The notes under the pieces were generated by a model that saw only the letters and a list, made by a program, of their open reading frames with translations, searched no databases and had not been told where the DNA came from. The position numbers and the translations under genes are program-made. From an uncultured Bacteroidota bacterium (GTDB lineage Bacteria; Bacteroidota; Bacteroidia; Bacteroidales; F082), in NCBI GenBank assembly GCA_903891085.1, contig CAITDJ010000125.1, positions 1 to 52,816 on the forward strand: a stretch of DNA of 52,816 nucleotides, given 5' to 3'. Positions within the stretch are counted from its first letter, which is position 1. Each line of letters starts with the position of its first letter. Below are positions 1 to 8,833 of this stretch, in pieces.

Positions 1-10
1 CTTGGGTACA

Positions 11-45
11 AAAAAACCGTCGACAAAATATGTCGACGGTTTTTT
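11..45. terminator. bidirectional intrinsic terminator
   Basis: A perfect 9-base stem (CCGTCGACA at 17-25, TGTCGACGG at 31-39) encloses a 5-base loop. It is flanked by an A-run on the left and a T-run on the right, so it can terminate on either strand. It most likely ends a gene lying just left of the window. Confidence 0.8.
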
Positions 46-117
46 TATAATTTCATTAGAACAAATAATATGCTCTCAAATGCATGCTATAGACATGGGA
101 GTTATGAATGTAATCTG

Positions 118-125
118 TAAATTTG
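118..125 (+). promoter_or_regulatory. putative -7 promoter element
   Basis: TAAATTTG matches the Bacteroidota -7 consensus TAnnTTTG and lies 19 bases before the start codon at 145, implying a very short leader. No convincing TTTG -33 box is seen, so this is tentative. Confidence 0.35.
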
Positions 126-144
126 TCCAAAATCATGACGGTTT

Positions 145-2751
145 ATGAAATTTTTAATTGCTTCATTCCTTTTTGTCCTATGTCTTTCACAATATATTTT
201 TTCCCAACAGGATGAAGTGGTATCATTCAGTCTGAATGCAAAGAATGCAACTACTGATGCCAATAAAATGAAGCACGACCTGCTCTTTTTACTTACCAAC
301 GGAAATCCAAAACAACTGTCGGAGATTCATTTAAAATTCACTGTTTACCCAAGATTTTATTTGCAAAAGACTAACTATTCAACCTCTGAAATTTATTTTG
401 AAATAAGTAAGTTACATATCGGGGGTGATACGATCTACCGGTCGTTTAGTTTGAGTAAATCACTTCAACCCGATTGTTTTGCCGGTCATTATAGCCTGAA
501 TAATAACGGGGAAATGCTGCAGAATAAGTCATTTGTTCTAAATCAGATGGCAGTGAAACAGGCTATCAGAATTGGTTTTTCTGATGTTAATGAATACCAA
601 TCAGCTGATTTACATGGTAGTATAGATGAATTCAATTTTTCTGCCCAGGCCTTTGAAAATATTGAAAATCACGTAAGTATCATCAATAATTATTGGGCAA
701 CCTCATTGCTGTTGGATAGTCTGAAAATAGAAATTGAACAGAAAAATGGAGCGAATAGTAACTATTTACCGGATTTGTTCGTGTTTTGGGATAAAACCAG
801 AAAAGCAGTCATCATCGCTTCAGAATCTGTTGACAACACCTTGCTTCAATTAAATCAACATGATCCTGCAGGTCTGATCGAAAAAATGAAACAATTCGAA
901 CGCTTGAATATCAGGTTTCTTACACTTTTTGAAAAGGAACTTGGTAATTCAAACAAGGCAGATTTTGGAATGGTTTTGGCTGGGAAATACCTGCAATCTC
1001 TTCAACAATACCGCACAGCATCAAAAAATGTCGGGTTTTATGATTCCAATGTGTTTTACCAGTTTTCATTGATCAAACCTGATCAGGCATTGGTTGAACA
1101 AATTAGCAGACTTTGTCAAAATGAAGTTGACAATTCAGTAGTTCAGCAAATCTATAACGGATTGAAAGAAACGGCTTTTCAGATGTTTGCGAATGATGAT
1201 CTTGCCTCTGCTATCTCTATTTTTACAGATTTGAAATTGCTTGAGAAGCTTTTTCCAATCATTTTACGTGACGAAACTATTGATGATACCTTTATCAAAG
1301 CGAAAGAAGGATTATTGAACTCATATCTGCAGATTGCTTCACGGGCGATGCTGTCAAATAATAGTGAAATGGCAGCCATGTATCACCACAAGGCAGAGGA
1401 GTTTCGTAAAAAGTACTATGCTGAAAATCAGTTGGAAAATATAAGTGATATTACCGGAAACCTTGTTTCAGCCTATTATGAGAAGGGAATTGATTTCATC
1501 GGCAATAATCAGACAGATGAAGCCATCAGGATGTTGGAGAAAGCCTTACAGACTTCAATAACATTTGGTAACCAGCAGTTTATTGATAGTATAAATGAAA
1601 AATTGAAGTCATTACACCAAAAGATTTATCTCGACATGGTAAATGAAGCCGAAAAGTTGTTCGAAGTAGCAAACGAAGCTGAAGCTTTTACTGAAAATGA
1701 AAAGGCACTTATTTATCGTGATGAACACCTCCCATATCTTGAAATGTCAACAGAAGCAATTATGCTTCAAAGAAAAATGAAACAACCAGTTTTAGCACGC
1801 TCAATAGAATACGGCGTTTCGTCTGCGCAAAAGGGTCAAGCCAGGGAAGCACTTGAAGCATATTATAATGCAAAGACAATGGCCGATGAATTCGGACTTG
1901 AAATGAGTACTCCTATCGATTCATTAACCTTATCGGCCGCTAAAGCATTAGTAATACAGACAATCCGCAGTGCAAATTCGAAAGTGTGGGCAAATGAAAT
2001 GAATGCTGCGCTCAACATATACAGTGATGCAAAAGATATGCAGCAGAAATATCACCTGGAAGCTGATTCAGCCATTCAGGATGAATTTAATCGACTGGAT
2101 AACAAGATGATACAACAGGCATGTATCAATCTTAAAAAGACATATTTTGAGCATATTGATAAAATAGAAAAAGCCATCAGACAAAACCGATACGATGATT
2201 TGGCAGCAAACCTTCAAACCGCCCTTGAACTTGGTGAAAAAAACCAGGGCTGTATGATTGATATGTCGAAGGCAATTAGTTTTCGTGATAAATATCAGAA
2301 ACTACTGGATTACAATAAACGTTACAATGAAGTAATGCATGTGATGTATAGTCAGGGTTTCGGTGAGTCTTTGATATTTTTTGAAAAGCTGGATCATGAT
2401 GTTCATTTATTCAATCTGAATGAATATGGAATTATCCACCAGACGGTTATGCAATTTATTGAAAACCAAAGTAATAGTGGATTAACCAGAATTGCATTGC
2501 AATATTTCCTGTCAAACAATAACATCTCTGATGCATTAACTTGTTTTGCATTATTTCAAAACCAAACATTGCTTGATGAGGAGGCTGAGCAATTGCAACA
2601 AAATCTGGCGCGGATGCTTGCTGAGCGTGATGTTGAGATTAAACAGGAATTACCTCCTGAATCGCTGGCATACAATTATTTCGGTCAGGAAAAAAGAAAT
2701 AAGTCACTTCGTCAGACCTATTTGCGGTCGTATCGGAGTTTGAAGAAGTAA
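145..2751 (+). CDS. exported TPR-like repeat protein of unknown function
   Basis: The 868-residue product starts with a Sec signal peptide (Met-Lys, a hydrophobic run to about residue 19, then SQQ). The rest is soluble, strongly alpha-helical and rich in Glu, Gln, Asn and Ala. Helix pairs such as YYEKGIDFIGNNQTDEAIRM (near residue 445) and ALEAYYNAKTMADEFG resemble TPR repeats, so it is probably a periplasmic or surface scaffold. I recognise no catalytic motif and no T9SS sorting domain; the C-terminus is basic (RSYRSLKK). The gene precedes pepE on the same strand with a 28-base gap and could share its transcript. The start was chosen because it directly begins a good signal peptide and lies just after a -7 promoter match. 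Function is unknown. Confidence 0.75.
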   Translation: MKFLIASFLFVLCLSQYIFSQQDEVVSFSLNAKNATTDANKMKHDLLFLLTNGNPKQLSEIHLKFTVYPRFYLQKTNYSTSEIYFEISKLHIGGDTIYRSFSLSKSLQPDCFAGHYSLNNNGEMLQNKSFVLNQMAVKQAIRIGFSDVNEYQSADLHGSIDEFNFSAQAFENIENHVSIINNYWATSLLLDSLKIEIEQKNGANSNYLPDLFVFWDKTRKAVIIASESVDNTLLQLNQHDPAGLIEKMKQFERLNIRFLTLFEKELGNSNKADFGMVLAGKYLQSLQQYRTASKNVGFYDSNVFYQFSLIKPDQALVEQISRLCQNEVDNSVVQQIYNGLKETAFQMFANDDLASAISIFTDLKLLEKLFPIILRDETIDDTFIKAKEGLLNSYLQIASRAMLSNNSEMAAMYHHKAEEFRKKYYAENQLENISDITGNLVSAYYEKGIDFIGNNQTDEAIRMLEKALQTSITFGNQQFIDSINEKLKSLHQKIYLDMVNEAEKLFEVANEAEAFTENEKALIYRDEHLPYLEMSTEAIMLQRKMKQPVLARSIEYGVSSAQKGQAREALEAYYNAKTMADEFGLEMSTPIDSLTLSAAKALVIQTIRSANSKVWANEMNAALNIYSDAKDMQQKYHLEADSAIQDEFNRLDNKMIQQACINLKKTYFEHIDKIEKAIRQNRYDDLAANLQTALELGEKNQGCMIDMSKAISFRDKYQKLLDYNKRYNEVMHVMYSQGFGESLIFFEKLDHDVHLFNLNEYGIIHQTVMQFIENQSNSGLTRIALQYFLSNNNISDALTCFALFQNQTLLDEEAEQLQQNLARMLAERDVEIKQELPPESLAYNYFGQEKRNKSLRQTYLRSYRSLKK

Positions 2752-2779
2752 AGATTAATAAAAAATAATTATCAGTATT

Positions 2780-3511
2780 ATGAAACTATTACTATTAAGC
2801 AATTCCACCAACGCAGGTGAATCCTATCTGGGATGGACAAAAAGTTATATTGTTGATTTTATGCAGAGAAATGCAATTTCAGAGGTGCTTTTTGTTCCTT
2901 ATGCAGGAGTCAACCTTTCAACTGAATCATTGACCAAATCGTATGATATGTACGAGGAAAAAGTTGGAGGTGTTTTCAAAGAATTGGGTTTTGATTTGAC
3001 ATCGATTCACCATTTTTCTGATCCAAATGAGGCGGTCCGTAATGCAAAATGTATTGCAGTAGGAGGGGGCAATACATTTCATCTTGTCGCCGAAATGCAC
3101 CGGACAGGAATCATGCATCGTATTCGCGAAAAAGTGCTGGAAGGAACACCATTTATGGGATGGAGTGCTGGTGCTAATGTGGCTTGTCCAACGCTACGCA
3201 CGACAAATGATATGCCCATCATTCAACCTGCGAGTTTCGATTGTTTAAACCTGATCCCATTTCAAATAAATCCACATTATTTGGATGCCAATCCGGCAGG
3301 CCATGGCGGAGAAACCCGGCAGCAGCGGATTGAAGAGTTTTTATCAATCAACCGTGATATTGTTGTTGCCGGTTTACGTGAGTCAAGTTTAATTGAAGTG
3401 GATGGGAATAAGGCTATTTTAAAAGGCCATCGTGATTTACGTTTGTTTGTTTACGGGAATGAACCGCAGGAAATTACTCAGGGGAGCGATTTAAGTTTTT
3501 TATTCATTTAA
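2780..3511 (+). CDS. pepE: peptidase E (alpha-aspartyl dipeptidase, family S51)
   Basis: PepE is a cytoplasmic serine peptidase that hydrolyses dipeptides with N-terminal aspartate. The 243-residue length is close to the usual size of about 230. The class I glutamine-amidotransferase-like fold shows GGGNTF near residues 95-100 and the nucleophile elbow GWSAGAN with Ser129. Asp144 and His166 follow at spacings of 15 and 37 residues, identical to the Ser120/Asp135/His157 triad reported for Salmonella PepE, as I recall it. There is no signal peptide, which fits a cytosolic enzyme. It lies 28 bases downstream of the exported TPR-like gene and is followed by a bidirectional terminator shared with the convergent SusE-type gene. 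The identification is firm. Confidence 0.93.
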   Translation: MKLLLLSNSTNAGESYLGWTKSYIVDFMQRNAISEVLFVPYAGVNLSTESLTKSYDMYEEKVGGVFKELGFDLTSIHHFSDPNEAVRNAKCIAVGGGNTFHLVAEMHRTGIMHRIREKVLEGTPFMGWSAGANVACPTLRTTNDMPIIQPASFDCLNLIPFQINPHYLDANPAGHGGETRQQRIEEFLSINRDIVVAGLRESSLIEVDGNKAILKGHRDLRLFVYGNEPQEITQGSDLSFLFI

Positions 3512-3696
3512 TATTTTATTTCTTCGTAAGAATCTGTGACCCCAATTAACGCATTAGCATTAACAATCAATTGTTTATATACAATTCACTGGATAATTAT
3601 GATTAAAGTATTTAATCAGTTGGGGACACCCTGTTAAAAAAGGATAATATTGTTTTGTTGCCTCATACTGCCAGTTTATTGTTGGGGCCAAATATA

Positions 3697-3730
3697 AAAA
3701 GGCTGCCATTTTTTCAAATGGCAGCCTTTT
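3697..3730. terminator. bidirectional intrinsic terminator
   Basis: A 15-base stem (AAAAGGCTGCCATTT at 3697-3711 with its complement at 3716-3730) around a 4-base loop lies between the convergent pepE and SusE-type genes. A- and T-runs on both sides allow termination from either direction. Confidence 0.9.
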
Positions 3731-3754
3731 GCGTTTCAGTTATACGAGAATTTA

Positions 3755-4882
3755 CTATTCAATCGTATACGTAAGGTCGACGGTATTTACATTTATTGTG
3801 TAGGTACCAGGTTCAGTTGGTGCAGGAATAGAAGGAGGATCAGTTGTGGCTTCATCAGGCCTGTAAACCAATGGTCCACCTGCTGAAGTTCCTGTTTCGT
3901 CAGTACCATACATCGGTGCCCATTGGCCAAGGGTAGTAATGAATTTTAGAAAACCACCACCTGCCAAATCCAGTGTAAGTGTATAATTACCACCTGTACC
4001 ATTCATTGGTAGTGCTAGACTGTTATCCCAACCGGCAGGACTGCCATCACCCAACATGAATAATTCGGGATTTGGAGTGCCAATCGTATAGGTTAAAGCA
4101 GCTGTATCAACAGTAATTTTATATTCACCGCTCACATCTGGTGAAGGAATTCCTGCAGGATCAGCGGTAGCTTCATCCGGACGATAAACAAGAATACCTC
4201 CTGAAGAAGTTCCTGTAGCATCGGTGCCCCATTGTGGAGCCCATGAACCTAACCGGGAGATGACTTTCATAAATTTCCCGGCTTCAAGAGTTGTTACAAT
4301 GGAAAATGTACTACCACTCACATAAGTAAACGGAAGTGCGATGTTGTTATCCCATTGGGCTGTTGTTGCGTCACCTAACAAATATAATGTTTTAACAATC
4401 ACAACGTCTGAATAGGGAGTGATTGATAATGTAAGAACATCAGAGTTCAGGTTTTCATATCCTTCCTTGTTATTCACAAATGAAACAACCCTGAAGTAAA
4501 TGTTATGGGCAACATCAGTAGCAAGATCCTGACCAACCAGTTTTTGATTTATTGTACCTACGTTTATTGAGAAGTTGGTACTTTCTGAACTAACCAATGT
4601 AAGTGGGTTAGAGAATGAATTATCAACCACATCCATTTGCAGAATGTATTTGATATTTGATAGGTTAGCGAGATTATACACTGTTGGTGTCCAGGTGAAG
4701 TCTGCCATCACATTTTCTGATCCAGCCTTAGTCAATACAAAAGAACTTGCATCTACCGGAGCAGTAAAAGCAGGTTTTGTTGCGAGACTCATATCCAGCA
4801 CAGGGTCTTTCGTGTCCTTAGTGCATGAAAATGCAAGGCCCAGACCTGTTATGATTGTTAGTATTAAGAAAATCCTTTTCAT
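3755..4882 (-). CDS. SusE/SusF-type outer-membrane glycan-binding lipoprotein
   Basis: SusE/F proteins are surface lipoproteins that bind starch or related glycans beside a SusC/SusD importer. The product has a lipoprotein signal ending LAFSC. It then has an N-terminal SusE domain (about residues 35-160 of the product) and two tandem C-terminal domains, each opening with LYLLGDATTAQWDN or LFMLGDGSPAGWDN and containing a WAPQWGTD or WAPMYGTD segment. The two copies are clear paralogues. I chose the Met at 4882 over the in-frame Met at 4903 because it puts a short basic n-region directly before the hydrophobic core. It follows the chimeric SusD-containing ORF in the usual susD-susE order, but no susC is present, so it may be an orphan or remnant of a utilisation locus. 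Confidence 0.85.
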   Translation of the reverse strand: MKRIFLILTIITGLGLAFSCTKDTKDPVLDMSLATKPAFTAPVDASSFVLTKAGSENVMADFTWTPTVYNLANLSNIKYILQMDVVDNSFSNPLTLVSSESTNFSINVGTINQKLVGQDLATDVAHNIYFRVVSFVNNKEGYENLNSDVLTLSITPYSDVVIVKTLYLLGDATTAQWDNNIALPFTYVSGSTFSIVTTLEAGKFMKVISRLGSWAPQWGTDATGTSSGGILVYRPDEATADPAGIPSPDVSGEYKITVDTAALTYTIGTPNPELFMLGDGSPAGWDNSLALPMNGTGGNYTLTLDLAGGGFLKFITTLGQWAPMYGTDETGTSAGGPLVYRPDEATTDPPSIPAPTEPGTYTINVNTVDLTYTIE

Positions 4883-4902
4883 ATTTTTTAGTAGTTTATT
4901 CA

Positions 4903-5796
4903 TTAATAACCGAAGTTCTGTTCCAGATTTGGATTTGCTGCTTTGTCAGAGGCTGGAATTGGGTAAATATTAAGATGTTCCGAAGTGGCAGTTCCATCGG
5001 ATACATTACCTTTCCATGGCCAATGATAATTACCGGTTGTGAATTTTCCGAACCGGATTAGGTCTGTACGACGATGTGCTTCCCAGAACAATTCCCTGCT
5101 TCTTTCATCAAGGATAAAGTCAAGGGTAAGTTCTGAAGAAGTAATGTCACCTGAATCATCCCCAAAAGAGCGCTGACGCAATTCATTTACATAATTCAAT
5201 GCATCGTTTGAGCTTCCGCCACCACCACGCAGAACCGCTTCAGCGTACATCAGATAAACGTCAGCTAAACGGAACATTGGGAAGTCAATATCCACATAAT
5301 CAAGGTCTGAGCCAGTGCCACCTGAACGTGTAATATTTCGGAATTTGGAAACAGCCCATCCATCAGTAAATGTTCCGATTTCAACAATCTCAAGGTTTTG
5401 ACCATCACTGTACAACAAGGCACGGTGATCGTAACTGCTGCTTACAATAGAATAGGTGTAGTCTGGAGCACCAAGCTTAAGTGAAATATTATATGTTCCG
5501 GCTTCAGATACAACAATATTTTCTCCCTCATATTCAAGAATTCCATCAGCACCAGTATCACCCAGGTTTATGTCCCACAGATCATTTGCCCTGAATTTAA
5601 TTTCACCGGCAATCCAGCAACGAACTGTTGTTTCAGATACGAGACATAACTCAGAAATTTCCCTAATGAATTTAGCTTTAGGGGTTTCGGCGTTTTTTTC
5701 GATAATGGAGAAGTATTGGCCTCTGAAGGTTAATTTTTCACTCTCAGGAACAACATAATTGCTTTTCCTACCTCTCTTTTTGTATATTCGTGTCAT
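4903..5796 (-). CDS. chimeric ORF: HTH regulator N-terminus, SusE fragment, SusD C-terminus
   Basis: One open frame joins three unrelated pieces. From the Met at 5796 to about 5601 it encodes a small helix-turn-helix regulator (KKRGRKSNY, then ETTVRCWIAGE), similar to short Bacteroidota regulators normally about 80-100 residues long. From about 5600 to 5443 it encodes the second half of a SusE-type domain (KFRANDLWDINLGD through YTYSIV). From about 5442 to the stop it encodes the C-terminal third of a SusD/RagB lipoprotein (DFPMFRLADVYLMYAEA, HRRTDLIRFGKF, NPNLEQNFGY). The SusD part lacks signal peptide, lipobox and TPR region, so it cannot work as a normal SusD. A good promoter at 5816-5847 lies downstream of the longer possible start at 5847, which favours 5796. 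It is either a real rearrangement at an island edge or an assembly chimera. Confidence 0.65.
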   Translation of the reverse strand: MTRIYKKRGRKSNYVVPESEKLTFRGQYFSIIEKNAETPKAKFIREISELCLVSETTVRCWIAGEIKFRANDLWDINLGDTGADGILEYEGENIVVSEAGTYNISLKLGAPDYTYSIVSSSYDHRALLYSDGQNLEIVEIGTFTDGWAVSKFRNITRSGGTGSDLDYVDIDFPMFRLADVYLMYAEAVLRGGGGSSNDALNYVNELRQRSFGDDSGDITSSELTLDFILDERSRELFWEAHRRTDLIRFGKFTTGNYHWPWKGNVSDGTATSEHLNIYPIPASDKAANPNLEQNFGY

Positions 5797-5815
5797 GTTT
5801 ATTATATTTTCGGTA

Positions 5816-5847
5816 CAAATATACAGAAATACTAAACTTAAAGTCAA
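5816..5847 (-). promoter_or_regulatory. Bacteroidota-type promoter of the HTH-chimera gene
   Basis: On the minus strand, TATATTTG (plus-strand 5816-5823) matches the -7 consensus TAnnTTTG, and a TTG (5845-5847) lies 21 bases upstream as the -33 element. Transcription would begin near 5809, about 13 bases before the Met codon at 5796. The 84-base divergent region is also where the XRE product could bind. Confidence 0.6.
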
Positions 5848-5880
5848 GTAATTCTAAACAAAAATTAAAAATATTTTTAA

Positions 5881-6324
5881 GTGACTGTAAAAGAGAGACT
5901 TATACGCTATTTAAAAGAAAATAATATAAAACAAAAGGACTTTAATTCATCAATTGGAGTTTCTAAAGGGTATATTGGCGCTATTTCAAGGTCTCCAAGT
6001 AATGATATTTTAAATAGAATATCTATATTTTATCCTGAACTTAATATAGAATGGCTTGTCAGTGGAAAAGGCAAAATGATCAAGGATTCGACAGCTTATG
6101 AAAATAAAAATGAAGAGAGTGTCCATGTTTCAGAATTTAACAGGGGGTATAATAAAAGAGTTGAAAAGGACAGTGTTACCATGCCTCGTGAGGTATTTGA
6201 GATGTTAAACAAACTTACTGATACCGTGCAAAGCCAGCAACGGACGATCGAATTACTTGAGAATCAAAATAAAAAAAGCACTGTCCAGAAGGAAGGCAAT
6301 GTAGGCTATGCAGGTGCAGGGTAG
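5881..6324 (+). CDS. XRE-family phage-repressor-like regulator
   Basis: The 147-residue product opens with an XRE helix-turn-helix (about residues 5-60): LKENNIKQKDFNSSIGVSKGY is helix-turn-recognition helix, followed by ILNRISIFYPELNIEWLVSG, a hallmark of a common Bacteroidota phage and island repressor family. The C-terminal half is charged, with a predicted coiled coil near residues 100-130 that may drive oligomerisation. The start is GTG, placed immediately after an in-frame TAA; the domain begins at once, so no later start is credible. The gene diverges from the small HTH regulator at 5796, an arrangement like a lysogeny switch, and likely controls the island and its own promoter. Targets are inferred, not seen. 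Confidence 0.75.
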   Translation: MTVKERLIRYLKENNIKQKDFNSSIGVSKGYIGAISRSPSNDILNRISIFYPELNIEWLVSGKGKMIKDSTAYENKNEESVHVSEFNRGYNKRVEKDSVTMPREVFEMLNKLTDTVQSQQRTIELLENQNKKSTVQKEGNVGYAGAG

Positions 6325-6414
6325 AGGGTGAAAGGAAGTTGTGTATGTGGTAAAAGTTTGAATAAAGAAAATCTTCAATCAATTAGTCATAGTTAAATCA
6401 TTAAATCAATCCCA

Positions 6415-7122
6415 ATGAAAAAAGTTACTTATTTTCTCATTTTAATGGCAATGTTCATGTCTTGTAATAAAGATAAGGGTCCAGAACCAATTAAACTTAC
6501 TACTGCGTCAGTAAATTTATTTACAGGTGTTGATCATCAAATTGAATATTCTGGTGATGATCCAGTGACGTTTTTGTCAATGAATGATTTTGTTGCTGAA
6601 GTAAGTGCTTCCGGAATGATTACAGCGAACAAAGTTGGAACAACTGAAATAAAAGTTTCAAATTCCGCAAATTCACAATCATTTTCTGTCACAGTAGATC
6701 CACGTTACAATCTATTCCGGGAACCAATAACAGACTGGTCTCTTACAAGATCAGAAATTATTTTGAGACTTGGCACCCCTCTATCGGGAACTGATGATGG
6801 AATTTTGTACATCTCTCCTGGCTCAGTTGAGGCAGATTATGAAATGTACTTGTTTGATTCAAATAACAAATTAACATCATCTGCTGTTACAGGTAGTAGT
6901 AGCCATTTGGTTGATGTTTCAGTTCATTTATTGGAAAGATACCAGCTTATCGAAGACCCTGATTATTTATTGTTTGTAAATAACACTACAGTCGAAAGCT
7001 CTACCCTATCGGTCATTTTAGATTACTTAAATTTTAGCGAATATTTAGCATTATATATTAGCTCCACACAAGTTAAATCAGTCCAACATGACAAGTTTCA
7101 GCAATTGATAAAATCACATTGA
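6415..7122 (+). CDS. small lipoprotein with bacterial Ig-like (BIG2-type) domain
   Basis: The 235-residue product has a lipoprotein signal ending MFMSC. It is followed by a short BIG2-like Ig domain (about residues 28-95): a strand pattern ending FVAEVSASGMITANKVGTTE, where the 'v..G.itA...G.t.i.v' signature is characteristic of BIG2. The rest (about 100-235) is mixed alpha/beta and unrecognised. It is probably anchored in the outer membrane or inner-membrane outer face. It sits between two regulators inside the putative island, 90 bases downstream of the XRE gene, so it looks like island cargo. No enzymatic motif is seen and a role in adhesion or exclusion would be speculation. Confidence 0.65.
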   Translation: MKKVTYFLILMAMFMSCNKDKGPEPIKLTTASVNLFTGVDHQIEYSGDDPVTFLSMNDFVAEVSASGMITANKVGTTEIKVSNSANSQSFSVTVDPRYNLFREPITDWSLTRSEIILRLGTPLSGTDDGILYISPGSVEADYEMYLFDSNNKLTSSAVTGSSSHLVDVSVHLLERYQLIEDPDYLLFVNNTTVESSTLSVILDYLNFSEYLALYISSTQVKSVQHDKFQQLIKSH

Positions 7123-7171
7123 TCAACCATTTAATTAACGCTAATACAAGTCATTAAACAATCAAACATTT

Positions 7172-7483
7172 ATGCACTCGGAAGAAAGTCAACAGATCAT
7201 CGCCCGCTTTTATGAAGCGTTGGATGAAGTTAAAAAGCGAGGTTGGATTGGTGGAAAAAGCACTTATTGTGAATATTATGGCATCAACCGGCGGAATTTT
7301 GATAGTCAAAAGAAAAACTTGCAACGTGGTTGGTTCCAGGTTAGTTGGATGGTACCATTGATCCGTTACTATAAAATTAATCCTCGGTGGTTGTTAACCG
7401 GGTTTGGGCCGATGATTAAAGTTAGGGTGGAAATGGAGAAGCATCAGGATAACTCTAAGAACACTGGACCTTCATCTATATAA
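7172..7483 (+). CDS. small DNA-binding-like protein of island/phage type
   Basis: This 103-residue protein is basic in the middle (INRRNFDSQKKNLQRGW) and ends its folded part with YYKINPRWLLTGFGPMIK. That segment closely parallels the YPELNIEWLVSGKGKMIK segment of the XRE repressor at 5881, suggesting a diverged member of the same regulator superfamily. It has no signal peptide. It converges with the integrase with only 2 bases between the stop codons, so read-through between the genes is likely. It may be an excisionase-like or repressor protein, but only the helix-turn-helix relation is supported by what I see. Confidence 0.55.
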   Translation: MHSEESQQIIARFYEALDEVKKRGWIGGKSTYCEYYGINRRNFDSQKKNLQRGWFQVSWMVPLIRYYKINPRWLLTGFGPMIKVRVEMEKHQDNSKNTGPSSI

Positions 7484-7485
7484 AA

Positions 7486-8745
7486 TTATTGAATATTGAG
7501 GCTTTCAGTTTTATTAAGAATATAATCCAAAACCTTCCTATTTGCTCGGTCTAAATGTGACCAGTCCCTACGGATATACATATCAGTCACCTTCATAGTT
7601 TCATCCACATGGTTAAGGGCCTGGTGAACTGTATATTTGTCAATATTGCAATCATTGGCAGCAATTGTTGCCCAGGAGTGTCTGGCAGCGTAAAAGGTTA
7701 GTCCTGGTTCTTTAATATTTTTCCCTATTTTCTTAAGTCCGATATTGATTGCCCTGTTGAAATTATTTGAAGATGAATATAACTTTCTGAAATTATACCG
7801 GCTGAGTATTATTTCAGCTTCCGGTTCAACTTTTACGCTTATTAATGCCTTGTCCTGCCTCCTGGTTCTTGTCTTTTTCCGTTCATACTTTAACCTGCCA
7901 TCAATCACAGAATTGTTTTCGAATAAGTCAGCTGAATTAATCCCAATAAGATAGAATGATAGTAAAAAACAATCCCTGGCCAGAATTTCTCGCTTATTTT
8001 CATCAGGTATCACAAGATTACGTATAGCAATGATCTTATCTTTAGATAACGCCCGCTTCTCTGGAGCAGGAGATGCCGGAACTTTAAACTTCCGGAATGG
8101 ATTTACTTTTACAACAACAATATCATGATCCTCATCATTAAACTCATTCTTTGCTTTATTGATTATTGCCCGAAAAATGCCCGTGTAAAGGCTTACAGCC
8201 CTTGATCCAACTGGTTTTGTATTCTTAGTATGAGAACGACTGTTTGCCGTCTTCATGTACCTGGCATAGTCTACAAAGAACGATGATGTAAGTTCATTGA
8301 TGTTGATTGATTCTCTTCCAGTAAAAGCTTTCAATGATCTGATTGCTGCGGTATAGTTTATTGCCATACCAGGTTTATTTTCCTTTTTATAATTTGTGAT
8401 CAGGCCTTCGGCAAACTCTATAAAGTCAATTTCTTTGACAGACGATATTGTTAAATAGCGGGAGATCTCCTCAGCATTCATTGAGGCTGATTTTATTCCT
8501 AAGTTTTGAATATTTATACGAAACTCTTGAAGGACTTTTTGCATTTCCATCTCGATGCTTTGATTCTTGATCTTACCTTTTTTAGTAACGTCTTCAGGGG
8601 TGACAATAATTTCAGTGCTAATTATTCTCCTTTGGCCGTTATGATGAACCTTTATTTTAACACGGTATGTACCGTCTTTCATTTGTGGACTTAAAAAAGG
8701 AATCAGAGAGGCCATTTTTTGAGCTGTTTTTGAGCTGTAAACCAC
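7486..8745 (-). CDS. int: tyrosine recombinase (island integrase)
   Basis: The 419-residue product has the standard Bacteroidota integrase layout: an arm-type N-terminal domain (about 20-95), a SAM-like core-binding domain (about 105-215, SLKAFTGRE, FVDYARYM) and a catalytic domain (about 230-400). Box II reads ARHSWATIA with Arg355 and His356, LNHVDE supplies His379, and MYIRRDW gives the nucleophile Tyr390. The canonical first arginine is not obvious; the corresponding segment reads FYLIGINSADLF. It begins about 90 bases from the 3' end of tRNA-Arg, the classic place for a tRNA-targeting integrase, and should catalyse integration and excision of the island. It is full length with no visible damage. 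Confidence 0.85.
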   Translation of the reverse strand: MVYSSKTAQKMASLIPFLSPQMKDGTYRVKIKVHHNGQRRIISTEIIVTPEDVTKKGKIKNQSIEMEMQKVLQEFRINIQNLGIKSASMNAEEISRYLTISSVKEIDFIEFAEGLITNYKKENKPGMAINYTAAIRSLKAFTGRESININELTSSFFVDYARYMKTANSRSHTKNTKPVGSRAVSLYTGIFRAIINKAKNEFNDEDHDIVVVKVNPFRKFKVPASPAPEKRALSKDKIIAIRNLVIPDENKREILARDCFLLSFYLIGINSADLFENNSVIDGRLKYERKKTRTRRQDKALISVKVEPEAEIILSRYNFRKLYSSSNNFNRAINIGLKKIGKNIKEPGLTFYAARHSWATIAANDCNIDKYTVHQALNHVDETMKVTDMYIRRDWSHLDRANRKVLDYILNKTESLNIQ

Positions 8746-8784
8746 AGCAAATGTATTGTTTTTATGCTGTAAATGTAGTATAAT

Positions 8785-8813
8785 AAAAAAAGCGCCCCAT
8801 CATAGAACGCTTT
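8785..8813 (-). terminator. intrinsic terminator after tRNA-Arg
   Basis: Read on the minus strand, AAAGCG and CGCTTT pair around a 13-base loop and are followed by a T-run. It lies 21 bases downstream of the tRNA 3' end and upstream of the integrase start, so it would separate tRNA transcription from the integrase. Confidence 0.6.
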
Positions 8814-8833
8814 AATTTACTGAGTTTGAGGAG

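Noticed and set aside
3538..3626. CCCCAA and TTGGGG inverted repeat between pepE and the SusE gene
   Set aside because: The arms are short and imperfect with a long gap, and no gene or insertion-sequence-like sequence lies between them.
6082..6091. AAGGATTCGA, a 10-base match to the 3' part of tRNA-Arg, as a possible left attachment site
   Set aside because: It lies inside the XRE coding region, and the match does not extend into the flanking bases, so chance is the better explanation.
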